Shown: positions 31,274 through 40,002, counted from the first letter of the stretch. The stretch is 45,878 nucleotides of DNA from Myxococcota bacterium (GCA_022072125.1 JAJVIH010000065.1:1-45878), one strand, 5' to 3'. Translations and numbers: made by a program. Notes: generated by a model not told the origin, from the letters alone.

Positions 31274-31366
31274 GTCCGGTTCAATCCGGGGCCGCCACCG
31301 GTCCAGCCGCGCGCATGATGACGCCCGTCTTCACCCCGGCCTGGATCACGTGGTACAGATTCCGCG

Positions 31367-32002
31367 ATGCAGCGGCCATACGCCATCAAGGAATTGTTCT
31401 TCACCCTGCAGGGAGAAGGAATCAACGCCGGAAAGCCCGCGGTTTTCTGCCGGTTCGCGGGCTGCAACCTGTGGAGCGGACGCGAGGCGGATCGGGCGGA
31501 CGCGGTTTGCAGCTTCTGCGACACCGATTTCGTGGGAACGGACGGCGTCAATGGCGGGCGTTATTCCGCGGGGGAACTGGCGACGCGCGCCCGCGCGCTC
31601 TGGCCGGACGGAGCCAGCCACCCGTTCATGGTCTGCACGGGCGGCGAACCCCTGCTTCAACTGGACCCAACCCTCATCGCCGCCCTGCATGGTGAGGGTT
31701 TCCGCATCGCGGTGGAGACCAACGGAACCCTGCCCGCGCCTCCGGGGATCGACTGGATTTGCGTCAGCCCCAAGTCCGCCGCGCCGCTGGCGCAAACCAC
31801 CGGCGACGAACTCAAGCTGGTATATCCGCAGCCGGACGCCCCGCCGGAACGGTTTGAAATCCTCGGCTTCCGGCATTTCGTGCTGCAGCCGATGGACGGG
31901 CCGGAGCGGTTGCGCAACACCCGCCTGGCTGTGCAATACTGCCTCGACCATCCACGTTGGAGACTGGGTCTGCAGACCCACAAACTGCTGGGCATTCCTT
32001 GA
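31367..32002 (+). CDS. queE: 7-carboxy-7-deazaguanine synthase (QueE), radical SAM
   Basis: This 211-residue radical SAM enzyme converts 6-carboxytetrahydropterin to 7-carboxy-7-deazaguanine in the queuosine/7-deazapurine pathway. The cluster-binding motif is C33-x14-C48-x2-C51, the spacing known for some QueE enzymes, followed by DTDFVG. FTLQGEG near the N-terminus, TGGEPLLQ, VETNGT and the C-terminal LGLQTHKLLGIP are also typical. The length is usual for QueE. No other queuosine gene lies in the window. A small lipoprotein gene starts 22 bases downstream, so they may be co-transcribed. The ATG at 31367 gives the standard N-terminus although no strong Shine-Dalgarno precedes it. Confidence 0.92.
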   Translation: MQRPYAIKELFFTLQGEGINAGKPAVFCRFAGCNLWSGREADRADAVCSFCDTDFVGTDGVNGGRYSAGELATRARALWPDGASHPFMVCTGGEPLLQLDPTLIAALHGEGFRIAVETNGTLPAPPGIDWICVSPKSAAPLAQTTGDELKLVYPQPDAPPERFEILGFRHFVLQPMDGPERLRNTRLAVQYCLDHPRWRLGLQTHKLLGIP

Positions 32003-32024
32003 TGCGTCCAGCCCGGGAGGAACC

Positions 32025-32486
32025 ATGTTGGTGAAATTTCAGACAGCGGCGGTGTTGGCTGTGGCGGTGCTGGCCGGATGCGGCGACAGCGCCGGAACCG
32101 GAGACGCGGGAGCGGCCGCCAGCGGCGCCTGCAAATCGGTTCTCAATCCGAAGACGGGAATCTGGACCGCGAAATCCGTGAAGCCGTCCATTGACGGCGA
32201 GTTCAAGGTATTCAAATTCCGGGTCAGCTCCAGTTCCGTCACCCTGCTGAGCGGGTCGGCCCTGTGCGAAGGCGCCTCTTCTTCCGACAACGCGCGCATC
32301 TCCTTCAGTTCGGAACAAGAGGGGGCCACCGCCAATTTCACCGCGGACGGCTTCAGCATCAAATACACCCAGATCGAGGTGCAGGGCTGCTTCAATGAAG
32401 CGGCCAAGGCGACCGGTGAAGCGACCTGGATCGCCAAGGGGCTCTGTACGCAAAAGGCGGCCTTTGAAGCGGCGCCCGATCCCTGA
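32025..32486 (+). CDS. Small lipoprotein of unknown function
   Basis: This 153-residue predicted lipoprotein has the lipobox VLAGC with Cys19, and GGGAGG four bases before the ATG. After a short Gly/Ala linker, a ~110-residue domain contains mainly strand-like segments (IDGEFKVFKFRVSSSSVTLL, ISFSSEQEGATANFTADGFSI) and four Cys residues that could form two disulphides. I do not recognise the fold. The domain ends with EATWIAKG, a pattern that suggests a small beta-barrel or sandwich. It lies between queE and a sugar-dehydrogenase-like lipoprotein, two bases before the latter. Confidence 0.7.
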   Translation: MLVKFQTAAVLAVAVLAGCGDSAGTGDAGAAASGACKSVLNPKTGIWTAKSVKPSIDGEFKVFKFRVSSSSVTLLSGSALCEGASSSDNARISFSSEQEGATANFTADGFSIKYTQIEVQGCFNEAAKATGEATWIAKGLCTQKAAFEAAPDP

Positions 32487-32488
32487 TC

Positions 32489-33772
32489 ATGGCGATTCAC
32501 TCCATGGCGAAGTGGAATAACGGGGCGCGATGGAGCCACCCTCTCCCGCTGTTTGTCCTGTTCTTCATGGCGGCGGCGGCATGCGAATCCGGAGAGCGCA
32601 AGGATAATCCGGCGGCGATCAAACCGGACGCCCCGCCCATGCAGTTCTTCACCGCCAGCGGCAGCCTGAAGACGGTTCCCGGAACGGGGTTGAAGGCGGA
32701 ATTGGCCGCTGGAGGGTTTGTCTTTCCGTTGGGGCTGGAGGCGATCCCCGGCGGCCGCGACCTCGCGGTGCTCGAACAGAAAGGCAAAATCTGGCTGCTG
32801 CGCGACGGCCGCAGGGCGGAGACGCCCCTTCTGGATTTGAGCGGCATGGTGACGCAATTCGAGGGCTTCTCCGAACAGGGGCTGCTGGGTCTCGCTTTTC
32901 ATCCCGGTTATCCATCGAACCGGAGGTTGTTCGCGCATTATACGGACCAGGCCGGCGGCACGGTCCTCGCCGAGTTTTCCGCCGCCGCCGGGAGCAGCGC
33001 CGTTGACCCGGCCACGCGGCGTATCCTGTTTCAGGTGAAGCAGCCATATCCCAACCACAATGGCGGCAAACTGGCGTTTGGTCCCGATGGGTTTCTCTAC
33101 CTGGCGCTGGGCGATGGCGGATCGGGGGGCGATCCGGAAGGCAACGGGCAAAAGCTCTCCACGCCGTTGGGAAAAATCCTGCGCTTCGATGTATCCAAAC
33201 CCGGGCAGGCGCTGCCGGCGCCCGGCAATCCGCTGGCTGGACGCGAGGGAGCGCGCCCGGAAATCTGGCATTGGGGGCTGCGCAATCCGTGGCGCTTCAG
33301 CTTTGATCGCAAAACCGGCGAGATGTTCATTGGCGATGTGGGGCAGGGAACCTGGGAAGAGGTGGATGTGGTTCCCACCGGCGCGGGCGGCAGGAATTTC
33401 GGCTGGGTGATCCGCGAGGGGTTCCATTGTTTTTCCGCGGCCGAATGCTCCAGCGAGGGATTGACCCCGCCTGTCCTGACCTACCGGAATACCGGATTTC
33501 GCGGCAACTGCTCCATCACCGGCGGGCATGTATACCGGGGAAAACGCTCGCCGCGCCTGGAGGGACATTATTTCTTCGGCGATTATTGTTCGGGGGCCGT
33601 GTGGTCCGTTCGCATTGAAAATGGCCGCGTCACCGCGGCCTTCGACTGGTCCCAGGCGCTGGCGGCCATGCGCCCGGCCAGCATCAGCGCTTTTGGCGAG
33701 GACGCCGATGGCGAGATCATCGCGATCGACCACCGCTCCGGCAAACTCTGGCGTCTGGCCCCCACACAGTGA
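32489..33772 (+). CDS. Lipoprotein with glucose/sorbosone dehydrogenase-like (PQQ) beta-propeller
   Basis: This 427-residue exported protein has a hydrophobic N-terminus ending in a lipobox-like AAAAC, then a six-bladed propeller of the soluble glucose dehydrogenase family. Family landmarks are EQGLLGLAFHPGY, the NHNGGKLAFGPDGFLYLALGDGG segment with its catalytic His, LGKILRFDV, WHWGLRNPWRFSFD, IGDVGQGTWEEV and GGRNFGW. It probably oxidises an aldose or a related substrate with PQQ; eukaryote-like adhesive homologues without enzyme activity exist. Its stop codon overlaps the GTG start of the ABC transporter gene (GTGA), so the two are coupled, although a functional link is not evident. Confidence 0.85.
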   Translation: MAIHSMAKWNNGARWSHPLPLFVLFFMAAAACESGERKDNPAAIKPDAPPMQFFTASGSLKTVPGTGLKAELAAGGFVFPLGLEAIPGGRDLAVLEQKGKIWLLRDGRRAETPLLDLSGMVTQFEGFSEQGLLGLAFHPGYPSNRRLFAHYTDQAGGTVLAEFSAAAGSSAVDPATRRILFQVKQPYPNHNGGKLAFGPDGFLYLALGDGGSGGDPEGNGQKLSTPLGKILRFDVSKPGQALPAPGNPLAGREGARPEIWHWGLRNPWRFSFDRKTGEMFIGDVGQGTWEEVDVVPTGAGGRNFGWVIREGFHCFSAAECSSEGLTPPVLTYRNTGFRGNCSITGGHVYRGKRSPRLEGHYFFGDYCSGAVWSVRIENGRVTAAFDWSQALAAMRPASISAFGEDADGEIIAIDHRSGKLWRLAPTQ

Positions 33773-34563
33773 GTTCGTTCTCCGGTCATGATGTTTCAAG
33801 CGCCAGGGCGGCGGCGGATGCGGGCTCTCCCGTCGTATGGGCGCGCGATGTGGTCAAGCGTTTTGGCGGCGTCGAAGCGGTCAACGGCGTGAGTTTTGAA
33901 ATCGCGGCGGGCGAATGCGTGGGGCTGCTGGGCCCCAACGGCGCGGGAAAAAGCACGACCATCCGCATGATTCAGGGCCTGAGCCCGCGCGACGGCGGCG
34001 AACTCCGCGTGTTCGGACAGGATCCCGCGCGCGAAGGTCCGCGGGTGCGGCGAATGATCGGCGTGGTTCCGCAGGAGGACAACCTGGACCCCGATTTGCG
34101 CGTCCGCGAAAACCTGTGGGTGTACGGGAATTATTTCCGCATCCCGGCGGCGCGGCTGAAACCGCGCATCGAAGAACTGCTCGAACTCATGGCGCTCACC
34201 GCCCGCGCGGACGCCCTGGTGGATGAACTGTCCGGCGGCATGAAACGCAGGCTGGTCATCGCCCGGGCCCTGTTGCATGAGCCGCGCATGCTGATCCTGG
34301 ATGAACCCACCACGGGCCTCGACGCCCAGTCGCGCCGCATGGTGTGGGACAAGGTCACGGCCCTGCGCGAGGCGGGCATCACCGTATTGCTGACGACGCA
34401 TTATCTGGAAGAGGCGGAGCGCCTGTGCGGCGTCGTCCTGATGATGGATCACGGGCGCATCCTGCAAAGGGGATCTCCCGCGGAGTTGATCGCCGGCGCG
34501 CCCGGCTGCCGGACCCTGGAAGATGTTTTTCTCGGCCTGACAGGGCGGGGACTGCGCGACTGA
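33769..34563 (+). CDS. ABC transporter ATP-binding protein (NodI-like)
   Basis: This 264-residue nucleotide-binding subunit carries Walker A GPNGAGKST (55-63), the ABC signature LSGGMKRR (154-161), Walker B LILDEP (175-180) and the switch His in LLTTHYLEEAERLC. The segments around the signature and D-loop are close to NodI, the exporter ATPase for nodulation factors, and to DrrA-type drug exporters. GTG at 33769 overlaps the previous stop. About twenty extra residues precede the domain. It pairs with the permease starting eight bases after its stop; together they would export a lipid-like or glycolipid substrate across the inner membrane. Confidence 0.93.
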   Translation: MSSFSGHDVSSARAAADAGSPVVWARDVVKRFGGVEAVNGVSFEIAAGECVGLLGPNGAGKSTTIRMIQGLSPRDGGELRVFGQDPAREGPRVRRMIGVVPQEDNLDPDLRVRENLWVYGNYFRIPAARLKPRIEELLELMALTARADALVDELSGGMKRRLVIARALLHEPRMLILDEPTTGLDAQSRRMVWDKVTALREAGITVLLTTHYLEEAERLCGVVLMMDHGRILQRGSPAELIAGAPGCRTLEDVFLGLTGRGLRD

Positions 34564-34571
34564 AGGCGGTC

Positions 34572-35354
34572 ATGCAAAACCTGCGCGGCTATATTCCCGG
34601 ATACGGCGCGTGGCTGGTGACAGCCCGCAACCTGCGGATGTGGCGGCGCTACTGGGTTTCCTCTCTGGCGGGGTTGTTGGGGGAGCCGATCCTGTTTCTG
34701 CTGTCGCTGGGGTTTGGCGTGGGAAGCCTGATCTCCAGCGTGCAGGGGCGCAGCTATCCTGAGTTCATCGCGCCGGGGCTGGCGATCAGCGCGGCGATGT
34801 ACGCGGCGGCGTTTGAAGCGGTCTATGGCGGCTACACCCGCATGGTTCCGCAAAAGACCTACGACGCCATTCTCGCCACCCCGCTGGGAATCGCGGATGT
34901 GGTGGGCGGCGAGGTGCTTTATTGCGGAATCAAGGGATTGCAGGCGTCGGCGGCCGTCACCCTGGTGGTGGCGTCGGCGGGCCTGCTGCCGGATGTGTGG
35001 CGCGCGGCGGTTTTCCTGCCGCTGTTGGGTCTGCTGACCGGACTGGTCTTCGGCGCGCTCTCCATGCTGGTGGTCGCGTTCGCGCGGTCCTATGATTTTT
35101 TCAACTACTATATCTCGCTGGGGCTCGCGCCGATGTTTTTGTTTTCCGGCATCTTCTATCCGCTGGACACCCTGCCGCCCGCGGCGCGCGCCGCCTCGGA
35201 ATGGATGCCGCTGGGGCAATTGGTGGCCCTTTCCCGCGCGGCGGCGTTTGGAACCCCGCCGCCGCACGGTTGGGGAGTCCCCTTCTTGCTGGCGCTGGGC
35301 CTGGCCGCATACCTGCCCGCCGTGGATCGCATCCGTTCGCGCCTGCTCAAGTAA
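34572..35354 (+). CDS. ABC-2 type transporter permease (NodJ-like)
   Basis: This 260-residue membrane protein has six hydrophobic segments and the ABC-2 layout. Landmarks are the N-terminal RNLRMWRRYW amphipathic stretch, FGVGSLI, YPEFIAPGLAISAAMYAA, the coupling-helix-like TYDAILATPL, and SGIFYPLDTLPP before the last helices. These match NodJ-type permeases. The ATG at 34572 has GAAGG a few bases upstream. It forms the exporter with the NodI-like ATPase just before it. The substrate is unknown; there is no sign that this exporter serves the Wzx/Wzy locus. Confidence 0.9.
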   Translation: MQNLRGYIPGYGAWLVTARNLRMWRRYWVSSLAGLLGEPILFLLSLGFGVGSLISSVQGRSYPEFIAPGLAISAAMYAAAFEAVYGGYTRMVPQKTYDAILATPLGIADVVGGEVLYCGIKGLQASAAVTLVVASAGLLPDVWRAAVFLPLLGLLTGLVFGALSMLVVAFARSYDFFNYYISLGLAPMFLFSGIFYPLDTLPPAARAASEWMPLGQLVALSRAAAFGTPPPHGWGVPFLLALGLAAYLPAVDRIRSRLLK

Positions 35355-35500
35355 ATCCGGGAAGCCGTCCGCCGCCGTTCCGCAAGGCGGGGAGAAGGGG
35401 CGCTTCATGGCCCAGGGTGAGACCCGCGGCGCGGAACCTTTTGCGCCCCATCGTCCACCTGTCCGGTTGCCCGTGAGCGCTGTTGTGGCACAATCCAGAC

Positions 35501-37501
35501 ATGGCAGTCCGTCCGGTTCATGCGCTGGTGTTGGCGGCGCTGTTCGCCGCCGCGCCCGCGTTCGCGCAGACCGCTTCAACCGAGCGGGTATGGGCGCTGT
35601 ACACCCTGGGCTACGGCGGTCCGGAAGACGCCTGGCCGGGCTGGTCCCTGAACCGGTCGGAAGGTGATTACGAAGGGGTGATCGATCCCGCCCAACGGGC
35701 GCCCGGATCGGATCAGCGCTGGCGCCGTCATCTGAAGGTGGGCCGTCCGGAACTGTATCCGTTGATGGGTCCCGCGGACCTGACCGGCGGCGGCGAGCGC
35801 GAGCGCGAGACCCTGCGTTACCACGTCCGGCTGGCGCGGGCGGCGGGCATCGGCGCGTTTATCGTGCGGCTCGGCGAGGATTCCATTCCCCTCGACAGCT
35901 TCGAGGCGCTGGTGGATGTGGCCTCCAGCGAACGGTTTTTCATCGCCATCCTGGATGATCGCATGGGGCTGGATCGCTCGGGATCGCGGGTGGAGACCGC
36001 CGCGCGCCGCGCCGAGTCCTTCCTGAAGAAATACGGCGGGCGGGCGGCCTGGCTGCGCATGGAGGGCAAGCCCGTGTGGTTGATCCGCCGCCTCGGCGGA
36101 GACGCCAGCAACCAGGAGATGGGCGATTATCTCCTGCGGGTGGGCGAACTGGCGGGGCCCGTCTGGATCGGGGGGTATCTCAACGGCAATTTCGAGGCGG
36201 GGGGGGAAACGGTGATGCGCGCCACGGCGGCGGAGCCCAACGCCGCCCGCGAACCGGATACGAGCTTGTCCCGTGCGGTCGCGATGCGCGCCCTGTTTTC
36301 CCCCGATCCCTGGTTCGCCCTGCGCCTGAGCCCGGTCAGTCTGGAGCGGATGTGGCGGTTTTACTCCCTCGCCAGCCGCAACGCCGGGCTGATCGCCATC
36401 GCCTCCGCCGCGCCGGGGTATGATGATGATTACTGGCGCGGTCCGCCGGCGCATCCGGTGGATTGGCCCGCCCCCACCACGCCGCCGTCGGAGGATTTGT
36501 TCCGCGCCATGGTGCGGGCCGCGCTGCGCGGCGATCCCGACGTGCTGTTTCTTCAGTCGTTCAACAACTGGGGCGATTCATCGGCGCTGGAGCCTTGCGC
36601 CATGGAGGAACGGGAGCGCCAGCCCTGCCGCTACCTGAGGGTGTTGCGCGAGGAGTTGTACGAAGCCGGATGGGTGCGTTCGCGGCGCCACCACGAAACC
36701 CCGCTTCCCGCCTCCGCCGTGGATGGACTGCGCCGGCCGTTTCTGCCGCGCGAAATCCTGACCGCCCGCCTGGATCTGCTGGATGGAATCCACGGCGACA
36801 ACCTGGCGCTGGGCCGTCCGGCGCTGGCGCGGCAGGCGGGCCTGGATGTATCGCCCATCAACGACGGCGCCACCGCCACCTCGCTCACCCGGGCTGGAGA
36901 GCCCGAGCCCATCGTGATTGACTTCGGCGGCGATCGCGAACTGACCGGCCTGCAACTGTTGGGCGAGGCCTCGACGCCGCAGTTGTTCGAGGTCGCCAAA
37001 AGCGTGGATGGCCCCTGGAAACCGGTCGCCCGCATCCAGCCCGCGCAACTAAATATCGAAGTGGATACGCCCAACGCCGTCGCGCGATTCCTCCGCTGGA
37101 CACCCGTCGCCGGTGGCGACAACTCCGCCGTCATCGCCATCAGCGAACTGGAGGTGTACGGCGAGGACATTGCCGTGGTCGAGGACCCGCCGCCCGGGGA
37201 TGGGGGCGCCCCGGATTCCGGTGCGGCTGATATCCAGCCCGTGATGGATGCGGACGGCTTTCCGCCGCCCTGGAACACGGGAGGCGAGCCCCCGCCGCCG
37301 CCCTCACGGAGCGGGCAGGACGCCTCGTTGATTGCGGACCAGGTGATTCCGCCGCCGCGCGGAGATTGCGGATGCTCGTTTTCACAAGACCGGACCTCAC
37401 CCCCCGCCGCCTGGCGGATGCTGGGGATGATCGCGGTGTTGTGGGGCCTGCGGCGCGGCGTGTTCCGCCGGCTCGCCGGAAATTCAGGGGGGTGGTCATG
37501 A
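35501..37501 (+). CDS. Secreted GH99/WbsX-like glycosidase-type protein with MYXO-CTERM-like tail
   Basis: This 666-residue exported protein has a signal peptide ending AFA. Residues ~30-385 resemble the GH99/GH71-like fold also found in WbsX proteins: AAGIGAFIVRLGED, RAAWLRMEGKPVWLIRRLG and the closing FLQSFNNWGDSSALEP, where most relatives have Trp-Asn-Glu-Trp. The equivalent acidic residue is therefore changed. Residues ~430-565 look like a discoidin-type carbohydrate-binding domain (IVIDFGGDRELTGLQLLGEA, ISELEVYGED). A Pro/Asp/Gly linker leads to Cys-Gly-Cys at 623-625, a hydrophobic helix and Arg residues, the MYXO-CTERM sorting layout. The ATG at 35501 starts the signal; a -10-like CACAAT seven bases before it hints at a leaderless transcript. 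ATGA couples it to the next gene. Confidence 0.72.
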   Translation: MAVRPVHALVLAALFAAAPAFAQTASTERVWALYTLGYGGPEDAWPGWSLNRSEGDYEGVIDPAQRAPGSDQRWRRHLKVGRPELYPLMGPADLTGGGERERETLRYHVRLARAAGIGAFIVRLGEDSIPLDSFEALVDVASSERFFIAILDDRMGLDRSGSRVETAARRAESFLKKYGGRAAWLRMEGKPVWLIRRLGGDASNQEMGDYLLRVGELAGPVWIGGYLNGNFEAGGETVMRATAAEPNAAREPDTSLSRAVAMRALFSPDPWFALRLSPVSLERMWRFYSLASRNAGLIAIASAAPGYDDDYWRGPPAHPVDWPAPTTPPSEDLFRAMVRAALRGDPDVLFLQSFNNWGDSSALEPCAMEERERQPCRYLRVLREELYEAGWVRSRRHHETPLPASAVDGLRRPFLPREILTARLDLLDGIHGDNLALGRPALARQAGLDVSPINDGATATSLTRAGEPEPIVIDFGGDRELTGLQLLGEASTPQLFEVAKSVDGPWKPVARIQPAQLNIEVDTPNAVARFLRWTPVAGGDNSAVIAISELEVYGEDIAVVEDPPPGDGGAPDSGAADIQPVMDADGFPPPWNTGGEPPPPPSRSGQDASLIADQVIPPPRGDCGCSFSQDRTSPPAAWRMLGMIAVLWGLRRGVFRRLAGNSGGWS

Positions 37502-40002
37502 AATCCAGTTCAGGCGGGATGATTGTTGTTTTTTTGTCAATATCGGTCTGGACGGCGGCGGCGCGGGCGCAGACCTGTCCGAAAGCCGAGTTGCGGGTGG
37601 ACAATGATATCGCCGGTTCGGGTTATTCCGAGGAGAAACCGGAGAATTGGGAGAGCCGCGACGTCGGCGCCTGCCACAAGACCTACCGGTATCTGAGCCA
37701 GTATATTGGGGATCGCACGCGCAAGGGCAAAGCCATCTGGAAGCCGAAGGTGACGGTATCCGGCTGGTACGCGATCCGGAGCGGGTGGAGGGCCACCGAA
37801 AACCGCGCCTCGTCGGTCGCCTACCTGGTGTACGACGATCTGGGAAACACCAGAAAAACCACGATTGACCAGCGCGGCGACGGCTGCAAATACGTGGAGT
37901 TGGGCGAGCATTTCTGCAAGGCGGGCGGCCAGTGCCGCGTGGTGCTGGATGGAAACAACGGCCAGTCGGCGGCGGCGGACATGACCATCTTCACGCTCAC
38001 GCGCTGCGAGGGGCAGCCCCCCGCGGACGCCGGCGCGCCGGACAGCGGGGCTGGCGCCTGCGACGGCATCCGCAAGATCGCCTCCCATGAGGTCTGCGGA
38101 GAGACCGCCAACTCCTGTCAGGGCGTGTTCGCCAAGGGCGAGGGCTGCGAGAAATACTGCGCCGCCGCGGGCATGGTATGCACCGCCCGTTTCGGCGGCG
38201 AACCAGGTTGCCAGAAAGAGCCGCGGAATCCCATTCCCTGCGGCGCCAGCAATGGCCATCTCTCCGACTGGTGCGAATGCCAGCACGTGGGCCCGCCCGA
38301 CGCCGGTCCCGCCGATATTTCGCCTCCGGACAATGCCCCGCCGGATTCCGGTTCCGCCGATACCGGTCCCGCGGAGCCCCCGCCCCAGCAGCCCGGCGCG
38401 CTCCGGCGCGTGGGCGGCGTACTGCAATTCTGCGGCGCTCCGGTGCGGCTGGTGGGATACGGAGACTACGGCCTGCTCGCCGAGGAGGCGTTTGATTTCA
38501 ACCCCTTCCTCGACCAACTCCGCACGAAGCGGCTGAACCTGGTGCGCGTCTGGATTCCCTACCAGTTCGCCGCGTCGCTGGCGCCCTTCGCGGGCGCGAA
38601 GGGATCGTGGGATTTGCGCCGGATCAATGAAGGGCTCATCCAGCGCCTGCGATCCTTCGTGGCCGCCGCCGCCCAGCGCAATATCGTGGTTCAGGTGACT
38701 GTTTTCGACAGCGTGGGGCTGGAGGGGGACGACAAATCCGGCAACCGCTGGATCAATTCCTTCTATCGCCCCGGCAACCACATCAGCCCCTGGCCGCGCA
38801 ACAAGGAAGAGTTCAACCGCTTCCCCGGCAGGGATGATCCGCCGGTGTGGAAGGAAATTCACCAGCCCTATATCGCCCGGGCGGTCAGCGCGATTTGCGA
38901 TCAACCCAATGTCATCTACGAGATCATGAACGAGCCCGACGGCTCCGGCGCCGAACCGGGAATCGGCGTGCGCGGATTCGTGGACGCCGCCGCCGCGGAA
39001 ATCCGCGCCTCGTTCCGCCAGCCGCAATGCACGGGCTCGCGCGTCATTTCCGCCAACGATCACACCATGCGCGCGATGGATGTGGACGAGGTGGACGTGA
39101 TCTCCATGCACTTGGGGCCTTCCATGCCCGTGTCGCGCATCCCGGATTTTCTGGCGCTGGGCAAGCCGGTCATCATCAGCAACGACGGCGATGACACCCA
39201 GACCTCCACGAAATACGGTTTTGGCGCCCTGAGCAATGCGGATCGCGCCAGACGCATCGCCGGATTCGCCGCCGCGGCTTTTGATCGCAAATACGAAACC
39301 GGTCATGCGCACCTGGAAATCCTCGACAAGGATATCAACGGCGCGAGCTGGAAATCGCAGAATTACGAACCCCGCCACGCCAACACGACGATGGAAATCC
39401 TGGATGCGCTGGGGCCGTTCAGCATCACCCCGCCCGCTTCCTGCGGCGCTCCCCCCGAAGTTCCCGATGCGGGGCTTCCGGATGAAGACGGCCCCGATGG
39501 CGGCAAGCCGGATGAAGAAACTCCGGATGGCGGAGCGGAGCCGGATTCCCAGGCTCCAGACGCTGGTGATGGAATATGCCGGAGCGATCAGGAATGCGCG
39601 GAGGATCAGTTTTGCAACATTGACTTGGGGGTGTGCGTGCTCCGCGATACGGACAGCGGCGGTCCGCCGCCTCCACCGGAAGGCGATGCATTCGTGGATG
39701 ACGTTCCAGCGGCGGACAGTGATGGAGCCCCTCCCGCGGGAGGTTGCATCAAGGACACCGATTGCAAGGGGTCGCGTATTTGCATCGAGGGCGTTTGCAC
39801 GGATCCGGCGGCTTCGCAGCAACGTCCGGCGGCGCGGACGGATGCGGGCGCGGCGGCGATTTCCGGACAAACCGCCGGCGGCGGGTGCGGATGCGATCTC
39901 CAGCCCCGGCGTGGGGACCCGGGGGCGTGGTGGTGGCTGGCCGCCGCCGCGGCGCTGGTCATCCGGCGGCGATGGCCGCCGCGGCCGCGCGCCCGGCGAT
40001 GA
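37498..40002 (+). CDS. Secreted multidomain GH5-like protein with golvesin-like domain and MYXO-CTERM tail
   Basis: This 834-residue exported protein has a signal peptide ending ARA. Residues ~27-170 resemble a golvesin C-terminal-type beta-sandwich (IAGSGYSEEKPENW, VSGWYAIRSGW, TIDQRGDG). A Cys-rich segment (~185-262) and a Pro/Asp/Ala linker follow. Residues ~302-640 resemble a GH5-like barrel with MNEP at about 477-480 (acid/base Glu479); the strand-7 nucleophile position reads KPVIISNDGDD with no obvious Glu. Two short Cys repeats (C-x4-C-x5-C-x6-C type, near 690 and 748) precede the end. The tail has Cys-Gly-Cys at 797-799, a hydrophobic Trp/Ala helix and a run of Arg, a convincing MYXO-CTERM signal. 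It probably binds and perhaps cleaves surface or environmental polysaccharide. Confidence 0.8.
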   Translation: MKSSSGGMIVVFLSISVWTAAARAQTCPKAELRVDNDIAGSGYSEEKPENWESRDVGACHKTYRYLSQYIGDRTRKGKAIWKPKVTVSGWYAIRSGWRATENRASSVAYLVYDDLGNTRKTTIDQRGDGCKYVELGEHFCKAGGQCRVVLDGNNGQSAAADMTIFTLTRCEGQPPADAGAPDSGAGACDGIRKIASHEVCGETANSCQGVFAKGEGCEKYCAAAGMVCTARFGGEPGCQKEPRNPIPCGASNGHLSDWCECQHVGPPDAGPADISPPDNAPPDSGSADTGPAEPPPQQPGALRRVGGVLQFCGAPVRLVGYGDYGLLAEEAFDFNPFLDQLRTKRLNLVRVWIPYQFAASLAPFAGAKGSWDLRRINEGLIQRLRSFVAAAAQRNIVVQVTVFDSVGLEGDDKSGNRWINSFYRPGNHISPWPRNKEEFNRFPGRDDPPVWKEIHQPYIARAVSAICDQPNVIYEIMNEPDGSGAEPGIGVRGFVDAAAAEIRASFRQPQCTGSRVISANDHTMRAMDVDEVDVISMHLGPSMPVSRIPDFLALGKPVIISNDGDDTQTSTKYGFGALSNADRARRIAGFAAAAFDRKYETGHAHLEILDKDINGASWKSQNYEPRHANTTMEILDALGPFSITPPASCGAPPEVPDAGLPDEDGPDGGKPDEETPDGGAEPDSQAPDAGDGICRSDQECAEDQFCNIDLGVCVLRDTDSGGPPPPPEGDAFVDDVPAADSDGAPPAGGCIKDTDCKGSRICIEGVCTDPAASQQRPAARTDAGAAAISGQTAGGGCGCDLQPRRGDPGAWWWLAAAAALVIRRRWPPRPRARR

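Noticed and set aside
31153-31366. preQ1 riboswitch upstream of queE
   Set aside because: No short stem followed by an A-rich tail and pseudoknot-forming sequence was seen; only a simple 7-bp inverted repeat is present.
32039-33799. 586-codon minus-strand open frame opposite the lipoprotein and propeller genes
   Set aside because: It spans two well-supported genes and has no domain-like features.
33769-35354. NodI/NodJ-like pair as the exporter for the polysaccharide locus
   Set aside because: The locus has its own Wzx and Wzy proteins, lies 3.5 kb away and is separated by yebC on the opposite strand.
35467-35494. Promoter TTGCCC-N16-CACAAT just before the GH99-like gene
   Set aside because: Each box matches only 4 of 6 positions; it is mentioned in the gene entry as a hint of a leaderless transcript but not listed as a feature.
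35486-35501. sigma-54 site beginning TGGCAC before the GH99-like gene
   Set aside because: The -24 half is good but the -12 half reads AGAC instead of TTGC at the required spacing.
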